8,572 nt of DNA from Rhodobacterales bacterium UBA5972 (GCA_002430125.1 DJBQ01000010.1:11357-19928); one strand, 5' to 3'. Shown: positions 1-6,116, counted from the first letter of the stretch. Numbers and translations: made by a program. The notes: generated by a model from the sequence alone, not told the origin.

Positions 1-85
1 TTAACGACAGCCCGTCGATCACCGTGGTGCTATCAAACACCCGGCTTATCGCGTCAAGTTCCAAGCGTGGAGAATTTTCCGCCAA
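1..85 (-). CDS. ABC transporter ATP-binding protein, N-terminal fragment (runs off window)
   Basis: Reading the minus strand from a TTG at 85-83 gives 28 codons, still open at base 1. The protein begins MAENSPRLELDAISRVF and continues DSTTVIDGLSL. This matches the N-terminus of an ABC-type ATPase: a first beta strand (LELDAISRVF), with the aromatic residue F17 where the A-loop stacks on adenine, then the V-I-D-G-L-S-L strand that precedes Walker A. Walker A itself lies outside the window, so ATP binding is not directly shown. TTG is the only usual start codon between the upstream in-frame stop and this conserved part. An AAGG Shine-Dalgarno (97-94) sits 8 nt before it. The gene is on the same strand as the SDR gene, 84 nt after its stop, with no hairpin between, so co-transcription is possible. 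A weak internal promoter in that gap cannot be excluded. The transported substrate cannot be told. Confidence 0.72.
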   Translation of the reverse strand, partial: MAENSPRLELDAISRVFDSTTVIDGLSL

Positions 86-169
86 TCCTGTCGCCTTATG
101 CTTGCCTGAGTGTTTTTATCAAGTTCATGCCCCGCATTTAACAAGCCGTCCCCTTGGGTTCAACCAGTT

Positions 170-949
170 TCAAAGCGTGGCGTTCACGCCGCCGCCATCC
201 AGCAGGATGTTTTGCCCTACTATATAGCCCGCATGTTGCGAACACAGGAACGCACACATCGCCCCGAACTCGGCCGCCGTACCGTCACGCCGGGTTGGGT
301 TGTTGGCTTGCCGTGCTGCGCGTGCTTCGGCCACAGTGATCCCCTTTTGCTGTGACGCACTGCGATCAAGCCCGGCAATCCGGTCCGTATCATGTGACCC
401 CGGCAACAGGTTGTTCATCGTCACCCCGGCATGCGCGATCTGGCGCGAGGTGCCGGCGACATAGCCAGTTAAACCAGCCCGCGCAGAATTTGACAGCCCC
501 AGCACCGCAATAGGCGCCTTGACCGATTGCGAGGTGATGTTGATCACCCGACCCCAGCCGCGCTCCATCATACCGGGCACAATGGCTTTGATCAGGGCAA
601 TCGGCGTCAGCATATTGGCGTCAAGGGCCGCGATGAAATCCGCACGTTCCCAATCCGACCAGATGCCGGGCGGCGGACCACCGGCGTTGTTGACCAGAAT
701 ATCCGGGTTCGGACAAGCCGCCAGCACCGCCGCGCGCCCCACATCTGTGGTGATATCAGCCGCGACCGCCTTAACCTCGACCCCGTAAGTGGCGCGAATA
801 TGCGCCGCCGTTGCCTCCAGCGTTTCCTGTGTGCGGGCGTTCAAAACCAGATTCACCCCGGCCTCGGCCAATGCTTCGGCGCAGCCGCGCCCCAACCCTT
901 TGGAACTAGCGCAGACCACCGCCCATTTCCCTTTGATCCCTAAATCCAT
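170..949 (-). CDS. SDR-family oxidoreductase with non-canonical active site
   Basis: A 259-aa protein of classical short-chain dehydrogenase/reductase length and Rossmann fold, probably cytoplasmic and NAD(P)-linked. Visible motifs are a nucleotide-binding turn CASSKGLG (13-20) in place of TGxxxGxG, an acidic D65 after the third strand, NNAG (87-90), N112 of the catalytic tetrad, S140 in NITS, and a C-terminal GQNILLDGG typical of the FabG-like branch. Aligning by eye with FabG, the catalytic Tyr falls on S153 and the Lys on R157, so YxxxK reads SxxxR (SNSAR). Such divergent SDRs exist in bacteria, and their reactions are mostly unassigned. The start is firm: GGAGG (959-955) lies 5 nt before the ATG. 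The ABC-ATPase gene follows on the same strand. Substrate and whether it is an active reductase are unknown. A 3-oxoacyl-reductase label would be over-annotation. Confidence 0.92.
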   Translation of the reverse strand: MDLGIKGKWAVVCASSKGLGRGCAEALAEAGVNLVLNARTQETLEATAAHIRATYGVEVKAVAADITTDVGRAAVLAACPNPDILVNNAGGPPPGIWSDWERADFIAALDANMLTPIALIKAIVPGMMERGWGRVINITSQSVKAPIAVLGLSNSARAGLTGYVAGTSRQIAHAGVTMNNLLPGSHDTDRIAGLDRSASQQKGITVAEARAARQANNPTRRDGTAAEFGAMCAFLCSQHAGYIVGQNILLDGGGVNATL

Positions 950-979
950 TCCAGCCTCCGGCGTTACGTTATCACCCCG

Positions 980-1007
980 AGACTAAAGCAAGCCCCTGCG
1001 CCGTCAA
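980..1007 (-). promoter_or_regulatory. Putative sigma-70 promoter of the SDR gene
   Basis: Minus strand: TTGACG (1007-1002), a 16-bp spacer, then TAGTCT (985-980). Transcription would start near 973, giving a short leader of about 25 nt that carries the GGAGG ribosome-binding site. The -35 is good and the -10 is weak, so this is an inference from consensus only. Confidence 0.45.
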
Positions 1008-1036
1008 GCGCAAGGCGGGCGCGAATCACAATAGCT

Positions 1037-1070
1037 GTGCCACATTTCAGGCCACATTCGTGCCACATTT
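1037..1070. repeat. Three phased GCCACATT direct repeats (possible operator)
   Basis: GCCACATT occurs at 1039-1046, 1051-1058 and 1062-1069, with starts 12 and 11 bp apart, about one helical turn each. The outer two extend to an identical 11-mer, GTGCCACATTT (1037-1047 and 1060-1070). They sit about 30 bp beyond the -35 of the SDR promoter and about 180 bp upstream of the Hint-gene promoter. Helical phasing suggests a multi-site protein-binding region. The regulator is not recognisable. Confidence 0.55.
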
Positions 1071-1249
1071 GGTTAAAAACCCCGGCAAATCGCACTGATG
1101 CATTAACCTTATCACAGTCACTCTGCGCCAATTCTTGCCGAAATGGGGCGGGATTATGGGTGGTGTTGGAAATGAAGAAGGAACAATCGCGGCCATTGTT
1201 TCCAATGCTAAGACAATACCTTAATTTTGCCATGGAACCGCTTGTTTTA

Positions 1250-1278
1250 TTGACTTTTTTCTTAATTCGCCTTATATC
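1250..1278 (+). promoter_or_regulatory. Putative sigma-70 promoter of the Hint-protein gene
   Basis: TTGACT (1250-1255), a 17-bp spacer rich in T and A, then TATATC (1273-1278). TTATAT, one base earlier, is an alternative -10. Start of transcription would be near 1285, leaving a leader of about 95 nt. The match is good for an alphaproteobacterial housekeeping promoter, and the local AT content is clearly higher than in the flanking genes. Confidence 0.6.
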
Positions 1279-1379
1279 TAAAACTGAGTTTGGCGGTGGG
1301 GACTGCCTAGGGTGGGACAAGTATCCCCTTCCGAACGGGCGAAGCCATCACCAATTGAAAGTGTAGGCGCGTCCTGAAA

Positions 1380-2444
1380 ATGAATATTCAAAAAAGCATC
1401 AACAGCACCGAGCATCAGGTCTGCAATGTCTATAACATTGGCGATTTCTTGGTGACTTCGGGCGTCAATCTGGGTGATGCAATCACCAATGCTTCGGACT
1501 CCTATGTCGGCGACACCTACGTGTTTTCCACCAACCCCATGCCGCTTGATCTGGTTGTCCGCGATGCAGGCTTCGGCGTCGGGAACGACAGCCGCACATT
1601 TGACGACATTGTCACCGGCCAAACCGTGGGCTCGGGGTCTGAAATCGGTACTTTGGGGGACGGCATGGAACTGGAAAGCCGCCTGACATTCATCGGCGCG
1701 GACGGATCAAAAGCTGACGTTCTGATCATCAACAATACCGGCCAAGTCAGCAGCGCCTGGTCGGGCGAATATTTCCTGCCGATGTCGCCGCTGACGCCGG
1801 GCATTGAATACACCCTGATCAAAGCCGACGCTAACCCCGGCGTGTTCAAATATTCCGATTACAAATGCGTCTGCTTCAGCCGTGGCACGATGATCCGTAT
1901 GGCCGATGGCAGCGAAAAGCTGATCGAACATCTGACCGAAGGCGATCTGGTTGATACTCAGGACAATGGCGCACAAAAGGTCCGCTGGGTCGGCGGCCGC
2001 GTCGCCCGCGCCTTTGGGCACCTGGCGCCGGTGGTCATCAGCAAGGGTGCACTGGGCAATCAAAGCGACCTGATCGTCAGCCAACAACATCGCATTCTGA
2101 TATCAGACTGGCGCGCCGAGGTGATGCTGGGCAGCCATGAAGTGCTGGTCAAAGCCAAGGATCTGGTCAATGGCGACACGATCTATACCCGCCAAGGCGG
2201 CGTGGTCGAATATTTCCACATCCTGTTTGACAGCCATGAAATTGTCTTTGCCGAAGGCATCCCGACCGAAAGCCTGTATCTGAACAAATCCACCCTCGAC
2301 AGTATGGACGAGGAAGCGCAGGCTGAAATTATGTACCTGTTCCCCGAACTTGAAACCCATCCGCAATTGTCTGCAGTTGCCGGCCGGATTTCGCTGAAAT
2401 CTTACGAGGCGGCAGCGCTGCTGAAACAAGTCGGGATGCACTAA
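1380..2444 (+). CDS. Hint (hedgehog/intein) domain protein, Hint_2 type
   Basis: A 354-aa protein in two parts. Residues 1-160 are a Gly/Asn/Asp-rich, probably beta-rich module that I do not recognise, with no signal peptide or membrane segment. Residues about 163-300 form a Hint domain of the Hint_2 type common in Rhodobacteraceae. It begins at CVCFSRGT with the candidate nucleophile C165 (C163 adjacent), followed by IRMADGSEKLIEHLTEGD, then the SQQHR block (H237), and HILFDSHEIVFAEG (H280, H286). Hint domains make an N-S acyl shift at the first Cys and can cleave or transfer the preceding segment. I see no intein-like terminal Asn plus nucleophile, so splicing is unlikely, but N-terminal cleavage at C165 is possible. 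About 55 residues of helical-looking tail follow. The gene has its own promoter and terminator, so it is monocistronic. Function in these bacteria is unknown. A role in secreted or surface proteins is often supposed. Confidence 0.93.
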   Translation: MNIQKSINSTEHQVCNVYNIGDFLVTSGVNLGDAITNASDSYVGDTYVFSTNPMPLDLVVRDAGFGVGNDSRTFDDIVTGQTVGSGSEIGTLGDGMELESRLTFIGADGSKADVLIINNTGQVSSAWSGEYFLPMSPLTPGIEYTLIKADANPGVFKYSDYKCVCFSRGTMIRMADGSEKLIEHLTEGDLVDTQDNGAQKVRWVGGRVARAFGHLAPVVISKGALGNQSDLIVSQQHRILISDWRAEVMLGSHEVLVKAKDLVNGDTIYTRQGGVVEYFHILFDSHEIVFAEGIPTESLYLNKSTLDSMDEEAQAEIMYLFPELETHPQLSAVAGRISLKSYEAAALLKQVGMH

Positions 2445-2502
2445 ACCAAATTGAATACCAGTAGCTTTGCGATCCCTCCAAGACACCAAAGCGCACGCGA
2501 CC

Positions 2503-2539
2503 CGGCCCTGATCCCTGTGATCGGGGCCGTTGTTGTTTT
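2503..2539 (+). terminator. Rho-independent terminator after the Hint-protein gene
   Basis: An 11-bp GC-rich stem, CGGCCCTGATC (2503-2513) with GATCGGGGCCG (2519-2529), has one G-U pair and a 5-nt loop. It is followed by TTGTTGTTTT (2530-2539). It lies 58 nt after the stop at 2444. The T-tract is only on the plus side, so it serves the Hint gene rather than the convergent gene. Confidence 0.85.
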
Positions 2540-2624
2540 GGGGAGGGTTGGCCTTGGTCGCCGGCCTGCCTGGTCAAATATTCGAAAAATGCCAGCCGGT
2601 TAAACCTATCCATTCGCCGCCTGA

Positions 2625-3119
2625 TTACAGCCCTCCGGCTCCGCCGCTTTCGCCGGTATCGTGATCGGTTTGGCTGCGGGAATTGCCCACTGCCACCGGA
2701 CTGACCGGGCTAGACTGTTTACCCCAACGGTCGAAAATCGACACAATTATGGTCAGACCCGAACCCGGCCCAGCTTTCAGGATCAACTCACCAGATCCAA
2801 TGCCGATCTTCGCAGTGCCGCGCGTCTTGGTCGGAAGAATCGGCACCGACACCAACGGGGCGGTGCCGGGTATGGTGAAGGTCATCACAAACGCCTTTGG
2901 CAATCTGGACGTATCCGCAACCTCGAACGAATAGCGGCCCTTGGGCAGTTTGCTCAGGTCCAGTGCGCCGGTTTTGTCGGTGGTCATCATGATGGAAGGA
3001 CCCGGATTCTTCCTAACGATAATGTCGACACCGGGAATCGGATCACTGGTGGCGAAAACCGCCATCGGTAACGTCAGCGATAAAACGAGGCTCAGGATTA
3101 ACAGTCGCAAAATGGCCAT
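2625..3119 (-). CDS. Small exported protein of unknown function
   Basis: A 164-aa protein with a clear Sec signal peptide: M-A-I-L-R, then a leucine-rich hydrophobic core (about 5-19), and a VFA cleavage motif giving a mature start at T24. The mature part (about 28-125) looks all-beta. The stretch TTDKTGALDLSKLPKGRYSFEV, roughly residues 46-67, resembles the 'G-x-L-x-L-x-x-L-x-x-G-x-Y-x-F-x-V' strand pattern of carboxypeptidase-regulatory/SpaA-like (transthyretin-fold) domains; that is inference from pattern only. The C-terminus (about 135-164) is Ser/Gly-rich and probably disordered. There are no cysteines, no lipobox and no TM anchor, so it is probably periplasmic or secreted. The start is supported by AGGGA (3132-3128), 8 nt before the ATG. 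It is divergent from prfC and convergent with the Hint gene. I do not recognise a named family. Confidence 0.85.
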   Translation of the reverse strand: MAILRLLILSLVLSLTLPMAVFATSDPIPGVDIIVRKNPGPSIMMTTDKTGALDLSKLPKGRYSFEVADTSRLPKAFVMTFTIPGTAPLVSVPILPTKTRGTAKIGIGSGELILKAGPGSGLTIIVSIFDRWGKQSSPVSPVAVGNSRSQTDHDTGESGGAGGL

Positions 3120-3205
3120 GGTAAAAATCCCTGATAAATTCAGCGAACCGCGTCAAATGCCACGCGGCGGACAGTCTGGCGATGCAATAAGGGTCAGGCA
3201 AAACC

Positions 3206-3233
3206 ACGATACGCCTTGGCCGGTGCAAGTCAA
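3206..3233 (-). promoter_or_regulatory. Possible promoter of the small exported protein gene
   Basis: Minus strand: TTGACT (3233-3228), a 16-bp spacer, and TATCGT (3211-3206). It would give a leader of about 80 nt to the ATG at 3119. The -35 is good and the -10 mediocre. It lies about 80 bp from the GTAC repeat array on the prfC side. Confidence 0.38.
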
Positions 3234-3312
3234 TCAGCAATGCAGTGATGCCGCCATCAGACGCAAGGCCGCAGCATTTTGCCAAAGAATGCCCATAACC
3301 GCGCGCCAATCG

Positions 3313-3352
3313 TATGTACAGGTTGTGTACGCATTGTGTACTGGTTGTGTAC
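3313..3352. repeat. Four 11-bp-period TGTGTAC repeats upstream of prfC
   Basis: TATGTAC (3313-3319) is followed by three exact TGTGTAC copies (3324-3330, 3335-3341, 3346-3352). Each copy is exactly 11 bp from the last, separated by AGGT, GCAT and TGGT. Every unit has the palindromic core GTAC, so the cores lie on one face of the helix. The array ends 19 bp before the putative -35 of prfC, in the divergent region shared with the exported-protein gene. It looks like a regulator-binding array. The regulator is not recognised. Confidence 0.7.
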
Positions 3353-3371
3353 CGTCGGTTTGCAGTCTTCC

Positions 3372-3400
3372 TTGCCCTTTGTGCGGCAGTCCCATATATC
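3372..3400 (+). promoter_or_regulatory. Putative prfC promoter giving a leaderless mRNA
   Basis: TTGCCC (3372-3377), a 17-bp spacer, and TATATC (3395-3400). The expected transcription start is 3407-3408, the A of the ATG or one base before it. No Shine-Dalgarno is present before that ATG (GCGGCCT). Promoter placement and the absent ribosome-binding site agree with leaderless translation, but this is from consensus only. Confidence 0.5.
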
Positions 3401-3407
3401 GCGGCCT

Positions 3408-5015
3408 ATGCGTGACCATGCCTCAAATCAGCCGATCCTGCCGCCGGAAATCGAACGCCGCCGGACCTTTGCGATCATCAGTCATCCGGATGCGGGCAAG
3501 ACCACGCTGACGGAAAAATTCCTGCTTTATGGTGGCGCGATCCAGATGGCCGGACAGGTCCGTGCCAAGGGCGAAGCGCGACGTACCCGCTCGGATTATA
3601 TGAAGATGGAGATGGAACGCGGGATCTCCGTTTCGGCCTCGGCGATGTCGTTTCCGTATAAGGAATTCTGGTTCAATCTGGTGGACACGCCGGGCCACAG
3701 CGATTTCTCGGAAGACACTTACCGCACCCTGACGGCGGTTGATTGCGCGGTGATGGTGATTGACGGGGCCAAGGGGGTTGAAAGCCAGACCCAAAAGCTG
3801 TTTGAAGTCTGCCGTCTGCGGGACCTGCCGATCCTGACCTTCTGTAATAAAATGGACCGCGAAAGCCGCGATACATTTGATATTATTGATGAAATTCAGG
3901 AAAATCTGGCGATTGACGTGACCCCTGCCACCTGGCCAATCGGGGTGGGGCGTGAATTTGTTGGCTGTTACGATATGCTGAATGACCGGCTGGAGCTGAT
4001 GGACCGGGCGGACCGTAACAGGGTCGCGGCAACCATTGCGATCAACGGGCTGGATGACCCGAAGCTGGCCGAACATGTGCCTGCACACCTGCTGGATAAG
4101 CTGGTGGAAGAGATCGAAATGGCCCGCGAATTGCTGCCGGCTTTTGACGCACAGGCGGTGCTTGACGGCACCATGACGCTGATCTGGTTTGGCTCGGCGA
4201 TCAACTCGTTCGGGGTGCAGGAACTGATGAACGGCATTGGGCGTTTTGGGCCCAAACCGCAGCCCTGCCCGGCCGAACCACGCCACATCTCGCCGGATGA
4301 AAAGACGGTTTCCGGCTTTGTTTTCAAGGTCCAAGCCAATATGGACCCCAAGCACCGCGACCGCGTGGCGTTTGTGCGGTTGTGTTCCGGTCACTTCACC
4401 CGCGGCATGAAACTGCTGCATGTCCGCAGCAAAAAGCCGATGGCGATTTCCAACCCGGTGCTGTTTCTGGCAAGCGACCGCGAACTGGCAGAAGAGGCCT
4501 GGGCCGGGGACATCATCGGCATCCCCAACCACGGCCAGTTGCGCATCGGCGACAGCCTGACCGAAGGCGAGATGTTAAGGTTCACCGGCATCCCGTCATT
4601 CGCGCCCGAACTGCTGCAATCGGTACGGGCTATGGACCCGATGAAGGCCAAGCATCTGGATAAGGCACTGAACCAGTTTGCCGAAGAAGGCGCTGCTAAA
4701 TTGTTCAAGCCGATGATCGGATCAGGCTGGGTAATCGGCGTGGTCGGCGCCTTACAGTTCGAGGTTCTGGCCAGCCGGATTGAACAGGAATATTCCTTGC
4801 CGGTACGGTTCGAGCCGACCCAATTCACCTCGGCCCGGTGGGTAACGGGGCCGAAAGACAAGCTTGACGCGTTCATCAACGCCAACAAGGGACACATGGC
4901 GCAAGACCATGACGGCGATCCGGTGTTTCTGACGCGTTTACAATGGGATATCGACCGCGTGGTGCGTGATTACCCCGACCTGACGCTGAGCGCGATCAAG
5001 GAAATGCAGGTCTAA
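3408..5015 (+). CDS. prfC: Peptide chain release factor 3 (RF3)
   Basis: RF3 is the cytoplasmic translational GTPase that removes RF1/RF2 from the ribosome after peptide release. From the ATG at 3408 the protein is 535 aa, close to the 529 aa of E. coli RF3, and reads ERRRTFAIISHPDAGKTTLT, matching the family start. GTPase motifs: G1 SHPDAGKT (25-32), G2 RGIS (71-74), G3 DTPGH (93-97), G4 NKMD (147-150), G5 around GSA (262-264). RF3-specific stretches such as SEDTYRTLTAVDCAVMVIDGAKG, VFKVQANMDPKHRDRVAF and FTGIPSFAPELL follow, covering domains II and III. An in-frame ATG at 3279 would add 43 residues, but those are translated from the GTAC repeat array and promoter and have no family counterpart, so 3408 is chosen. 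The gene is monocistronic in this view: divergent from the exported-protein gene and convergent with the PepSY-type gene, with no strong terminator seen after it. Confidence 0.96.
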   Translation: MRDHASNQPILPPEIERRRTFAIISHPDAGKTTLTEKFLLYGGAIQMAGQVRAKGEARRTRSDYMKMEMERGISVSASAMSFPYKEFWFNLVDTPGHSDFSEDTYRTLTAVDCAVMVIDGAKGVESQTQKLFEVCRLRDLPILTFCNKMDRESRDTFDIIDEIQENLAIDVTPATWPIGVGREFVGCYDMLNDRLELMDRADRNRVAATIAINGLDDPKLAEHVPAHLLDKLVEEIEMARELLPAFDAQAVLDGTMTLIWFGSAINSFGVQELMNGIGRFGPKPQPCPAEPRHISPDEKTVSGFVFKVQANMDPKHRDRVAFVRLCSGHFTRGMKLLHVRSKKPMAISNPVLFLASDRELAEEAWAGDIIGIPNHGQLRIGDSLTEGEMLRFTGIPSFAPELLQSVRAMDPMKAKHLDKALNQFAEEGAAKLFKPMIGSGWVIGVVGALQFEVLASRIEQEYSLPVRFEPTQFTSARWVTGPKDKLDAFINANKGHMAQDHDGDPVFLTRLQWDIDRVVRDYPDLTLSAIKEMQV

Positions 5016-5075
5016 AGCATCTTGCATTTTATCTGACCCACGAATATCGGATCAAGAAAAATGCTAAAAAGCAGC

Positions 5076-5759
5076 CTATTCCAGCGTAATCCGCTTTGGT
5101 CGCGGCGTCTTGCGTTCCACCTTGATGCTTTGGGCCGGAGCCCGGCTCCTCCCGGCAGGGGGCGGTGGCATTTTGCCGCCGGATCGGTTGCCGCGCCGAC
5201 GTAGTTTCGGGATCAGGAACATGAAAAACCCGCTTAATCCGAAATACACCATCGCCCCGGACGCAATATCGACAAGCCACGTGCCAAATTTACTGGTGGT
5301 CCATCCCTGCGTATGCAGCGTTTTGAAAAACGATCCCCAATAGAATTTATAGTCCAACTGCCGCCCGTCAGGATCATAGGTATACCGCGAATATCCGGTT
5401 TTCACCCAGTAATGCCCGGTGGCCTTGTCGATTGTCAGTTCGTCGCGATTCTCGGCCTGAAATATCCAGACATCGCGGTTATGATAGATTTGCGTCGTCC
5501 GCAGTCGAAATGACGTTGTGCCATAGAATTGCGAGGCAGTCTGAATTCCGACCTCTTGGGTTATTGGCACCGGATTTGGCCATTTGTCGAAATTTGCCTC
5601 GTCATAAGTTTGGTTGGGAAGATAACTTAACACCAATTTGGAATGGTTAAGGTAAAAACCCGTCAGGCCCAGCATAATGATCCAGGGCAGCACAAAAAAA
5701 CCCAGCCAGCCGTGAATGGTTTTTAACAGCCCAAGGAAGCTGAACGACGAAATGGACAT
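5076..5759 (-). CDS. PepSY-associated transmembrane protein
   Basis: A 227-aa inner-membrane protein with two TM segments, about 18-37 (GWLGFFVLPWIIMLGLTGFYL) and 164-184 (DIASGAMVYFGLSGFFMFLIP). Between them is a periplasmic domain of about 120 residues with PepSY-like features (ELTIDKATGHYWVKTGYSRYTYDPDG, about 107-131). The TM1 context KTIHGWLG...GFYLNH and the LHTQGW before TM2 match the PepSY_TM family. H16 and H39 flank TM1 and H149 precedes TM2; in relatives linked to iron or flavin-dependent reductases such histidines are heme-ligand candidates, which is inference here. It is short for the family, whose members often have three or four TM segments. The tail (186-227) is Arg/Lys/Pro-rich and presumably cytoplasmic. 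AGG (5770-5768), 8 nt upstream, supports the start. No neighbouring iron-uptake genes are in the window. Specific function is unknown. Confidence 0.88.
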   Translation of the reverse strand: MSISSFSFLGLLKTIHGWLGFFVLPWIIMLGLTGFYLNHSKLVLSYLPNQTYDEANFDKWPNPVPITQEVGIQTASQFYGTTSFRLRTTQIYHNRDVWIFQAENRDELTIDKATGHYWVKTGYSRYTYDPDGRQLDYKFYWGSFFKTLHTQGWTTSKFGTWLVDIASGAMVYFGLSGFFMFLIPKLRRRGNRSGGKMPPPPAGRSRAPAQSIKVERKTPRPKRITLE

Positions 5760-6040
5760 AGGGCTTGCCTGATTTTACACTTTTTTTTAGCTTTAGCAGA
5801 ATTGAATATGAATACCATCCAGTCAGGTCCATTTTTCGCTTATTGTTGCGGATCAATCGCTTTGTTTGCCAATTGGAAACACTGAATAATGCTATCGCAT
5901 CTGGCCTTATGATCAGCTTCCCCCCAACCAAAGGACAGGATATTGCGCAAATTCGCACAAATCTCGGCGCATACTGCGGTTTTGTATCCCGTTCGGAAAC
6001 AATAGGCCAGATTTTGCTCTATTGGTCAAAACTTCGTAAG

Positions 6041-6065
6041 CCACGTTGACCGCGACGTGGTTTTT
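6041..6065 (+). terminator. Terminator-like hairpin in the helicase leader
   Basis: CCACGTTG (6041-6048) pairs with CGACGTGG (6053-6060), 8 bp with one G-U and an ACCG tetraloop, followed immediately by TTTTT (6061-6065). It is 92 nt upstream of the helicase ATG and no plus-strand gene precedes it within 1 kb. It could be an attenuator in a long leader, or the 3' end of a small RNA transcribed from 5760-6040. Confidence 0.55.
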
Positions 6066-6084
6066 CAGTAGAAAGTTGGCCGAG

Positions 6085-6116
6085 CAGGACGCCTGTCTAA
6101 CAACAGGTTGACCGCG
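6085..6116 (+). promoter_or_regulatory. Competing small hairpins and direct repeat in the helicase leader
   Basis: CCTG at 6092-6095 can pair either with CAGG upstream (6085-6088, 3-nt loop) or, as CCTGT, with ACAGG downstream (6103-6107, 6-nt loop), so the two hairpins are mutually exclusive. The 10-mer GTTGACCGCG at 6107-6116 is an exact repeat of 6045-6054 inside the terminator-like hairpin. Stems are short, so a regulatory role is only suggested. Confidence 0.35.

Larger units (their letters stand above)
950..1379. other. Divergent intergenic region between the SDR and Hint-protein genes
   Basis: This is 430 bases without a convincing gene. Reading frames exist on both strands (1037-1366 plus, 964-1320 minus), but their translations lack any domain and they contain promoter-like, AT-rich DNA. 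From left to right it holds the SDR ribosome-binding site and promoter, three GCCACATT repeats (1037-1070), an AT-richer tract (about 1195-1290) ending in a strong plus-strand promoter, and a leader of about 95 nt before the ATG at 1380. That leader can form a weak imperfect hairpin (GGGGA at 1298-1302 with TCCCC at 1324-1328). No strong Shine-Dalgarno precedes 1380. The nearest purine stretch, AGG at 1365-1367, is 12 nt upstream. Confidence 0.7.

Noticed and set aside
24..355. Plus-strand frames at 24-227 and 110-355
   Set aside because: They lie opposite the ABC ATPase start and the 3' end of the SDR gene, and their sequences look like random translation.
1166..1205. Inverted repeat TTGGAAA (1166-1172) with TTTCCAA (1199-1205), and the short CATTG/CAATG hairpin at 1194-1207
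   Set aside because: Only 5-7 bp in an AT-richer region; expected by chance and not tied to a promoter element.
1037..1366. 109-aa plus-strand frame in the SDR/Hint intergenic region (and 964-1320 on minus)
   Set aside because: No domain features, no ribosome-binding site, and they overlap repeats and a strong promoter.
3313..3352. CRISPR-like interpretation of the TGTGTAC repeats
   Set aside because: Repeat units of 7 bp and spacers of 4 bp are far too short for a CRISPR array, and no cas genes are present.
3279..3407. In-frame 43-codon extension upstream of prfC starting with ATG at 3279
   Set aside because: It is translated from the GTAC repeat array and the promoter, is rich in unrelated Cys/Val/Trp residues, and has no counterpart in RF3 proteins; the family N-terminus fits the ATG at 3408.
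3423..4532. 369-aa minus-strand reading frame inside prfC
   Set aside because: It is a long antisense shadow of a GC-rich gene; the translation is His/Arg/Gln-rich with no domain, while the plus strand is an unmistakable RF3.
5016..5075. Search for a bidirectional terminator between prfC and the PepSY-type gene
   Set aside because: Only interrupted pairing (AGCAT...ATGCT with a bulge) and scattered A/T runs; no hairpin good enough to call on either strand.
5765..6049. 94-aa plus-strand frame before the helicase gene
   Set aside because: No Shine-Dalgarno, no recognisable domain, ends inside a terminator-like hairpin, and the region is AT-rich like non-coding DNA. A small gene cannot be fully excluded.
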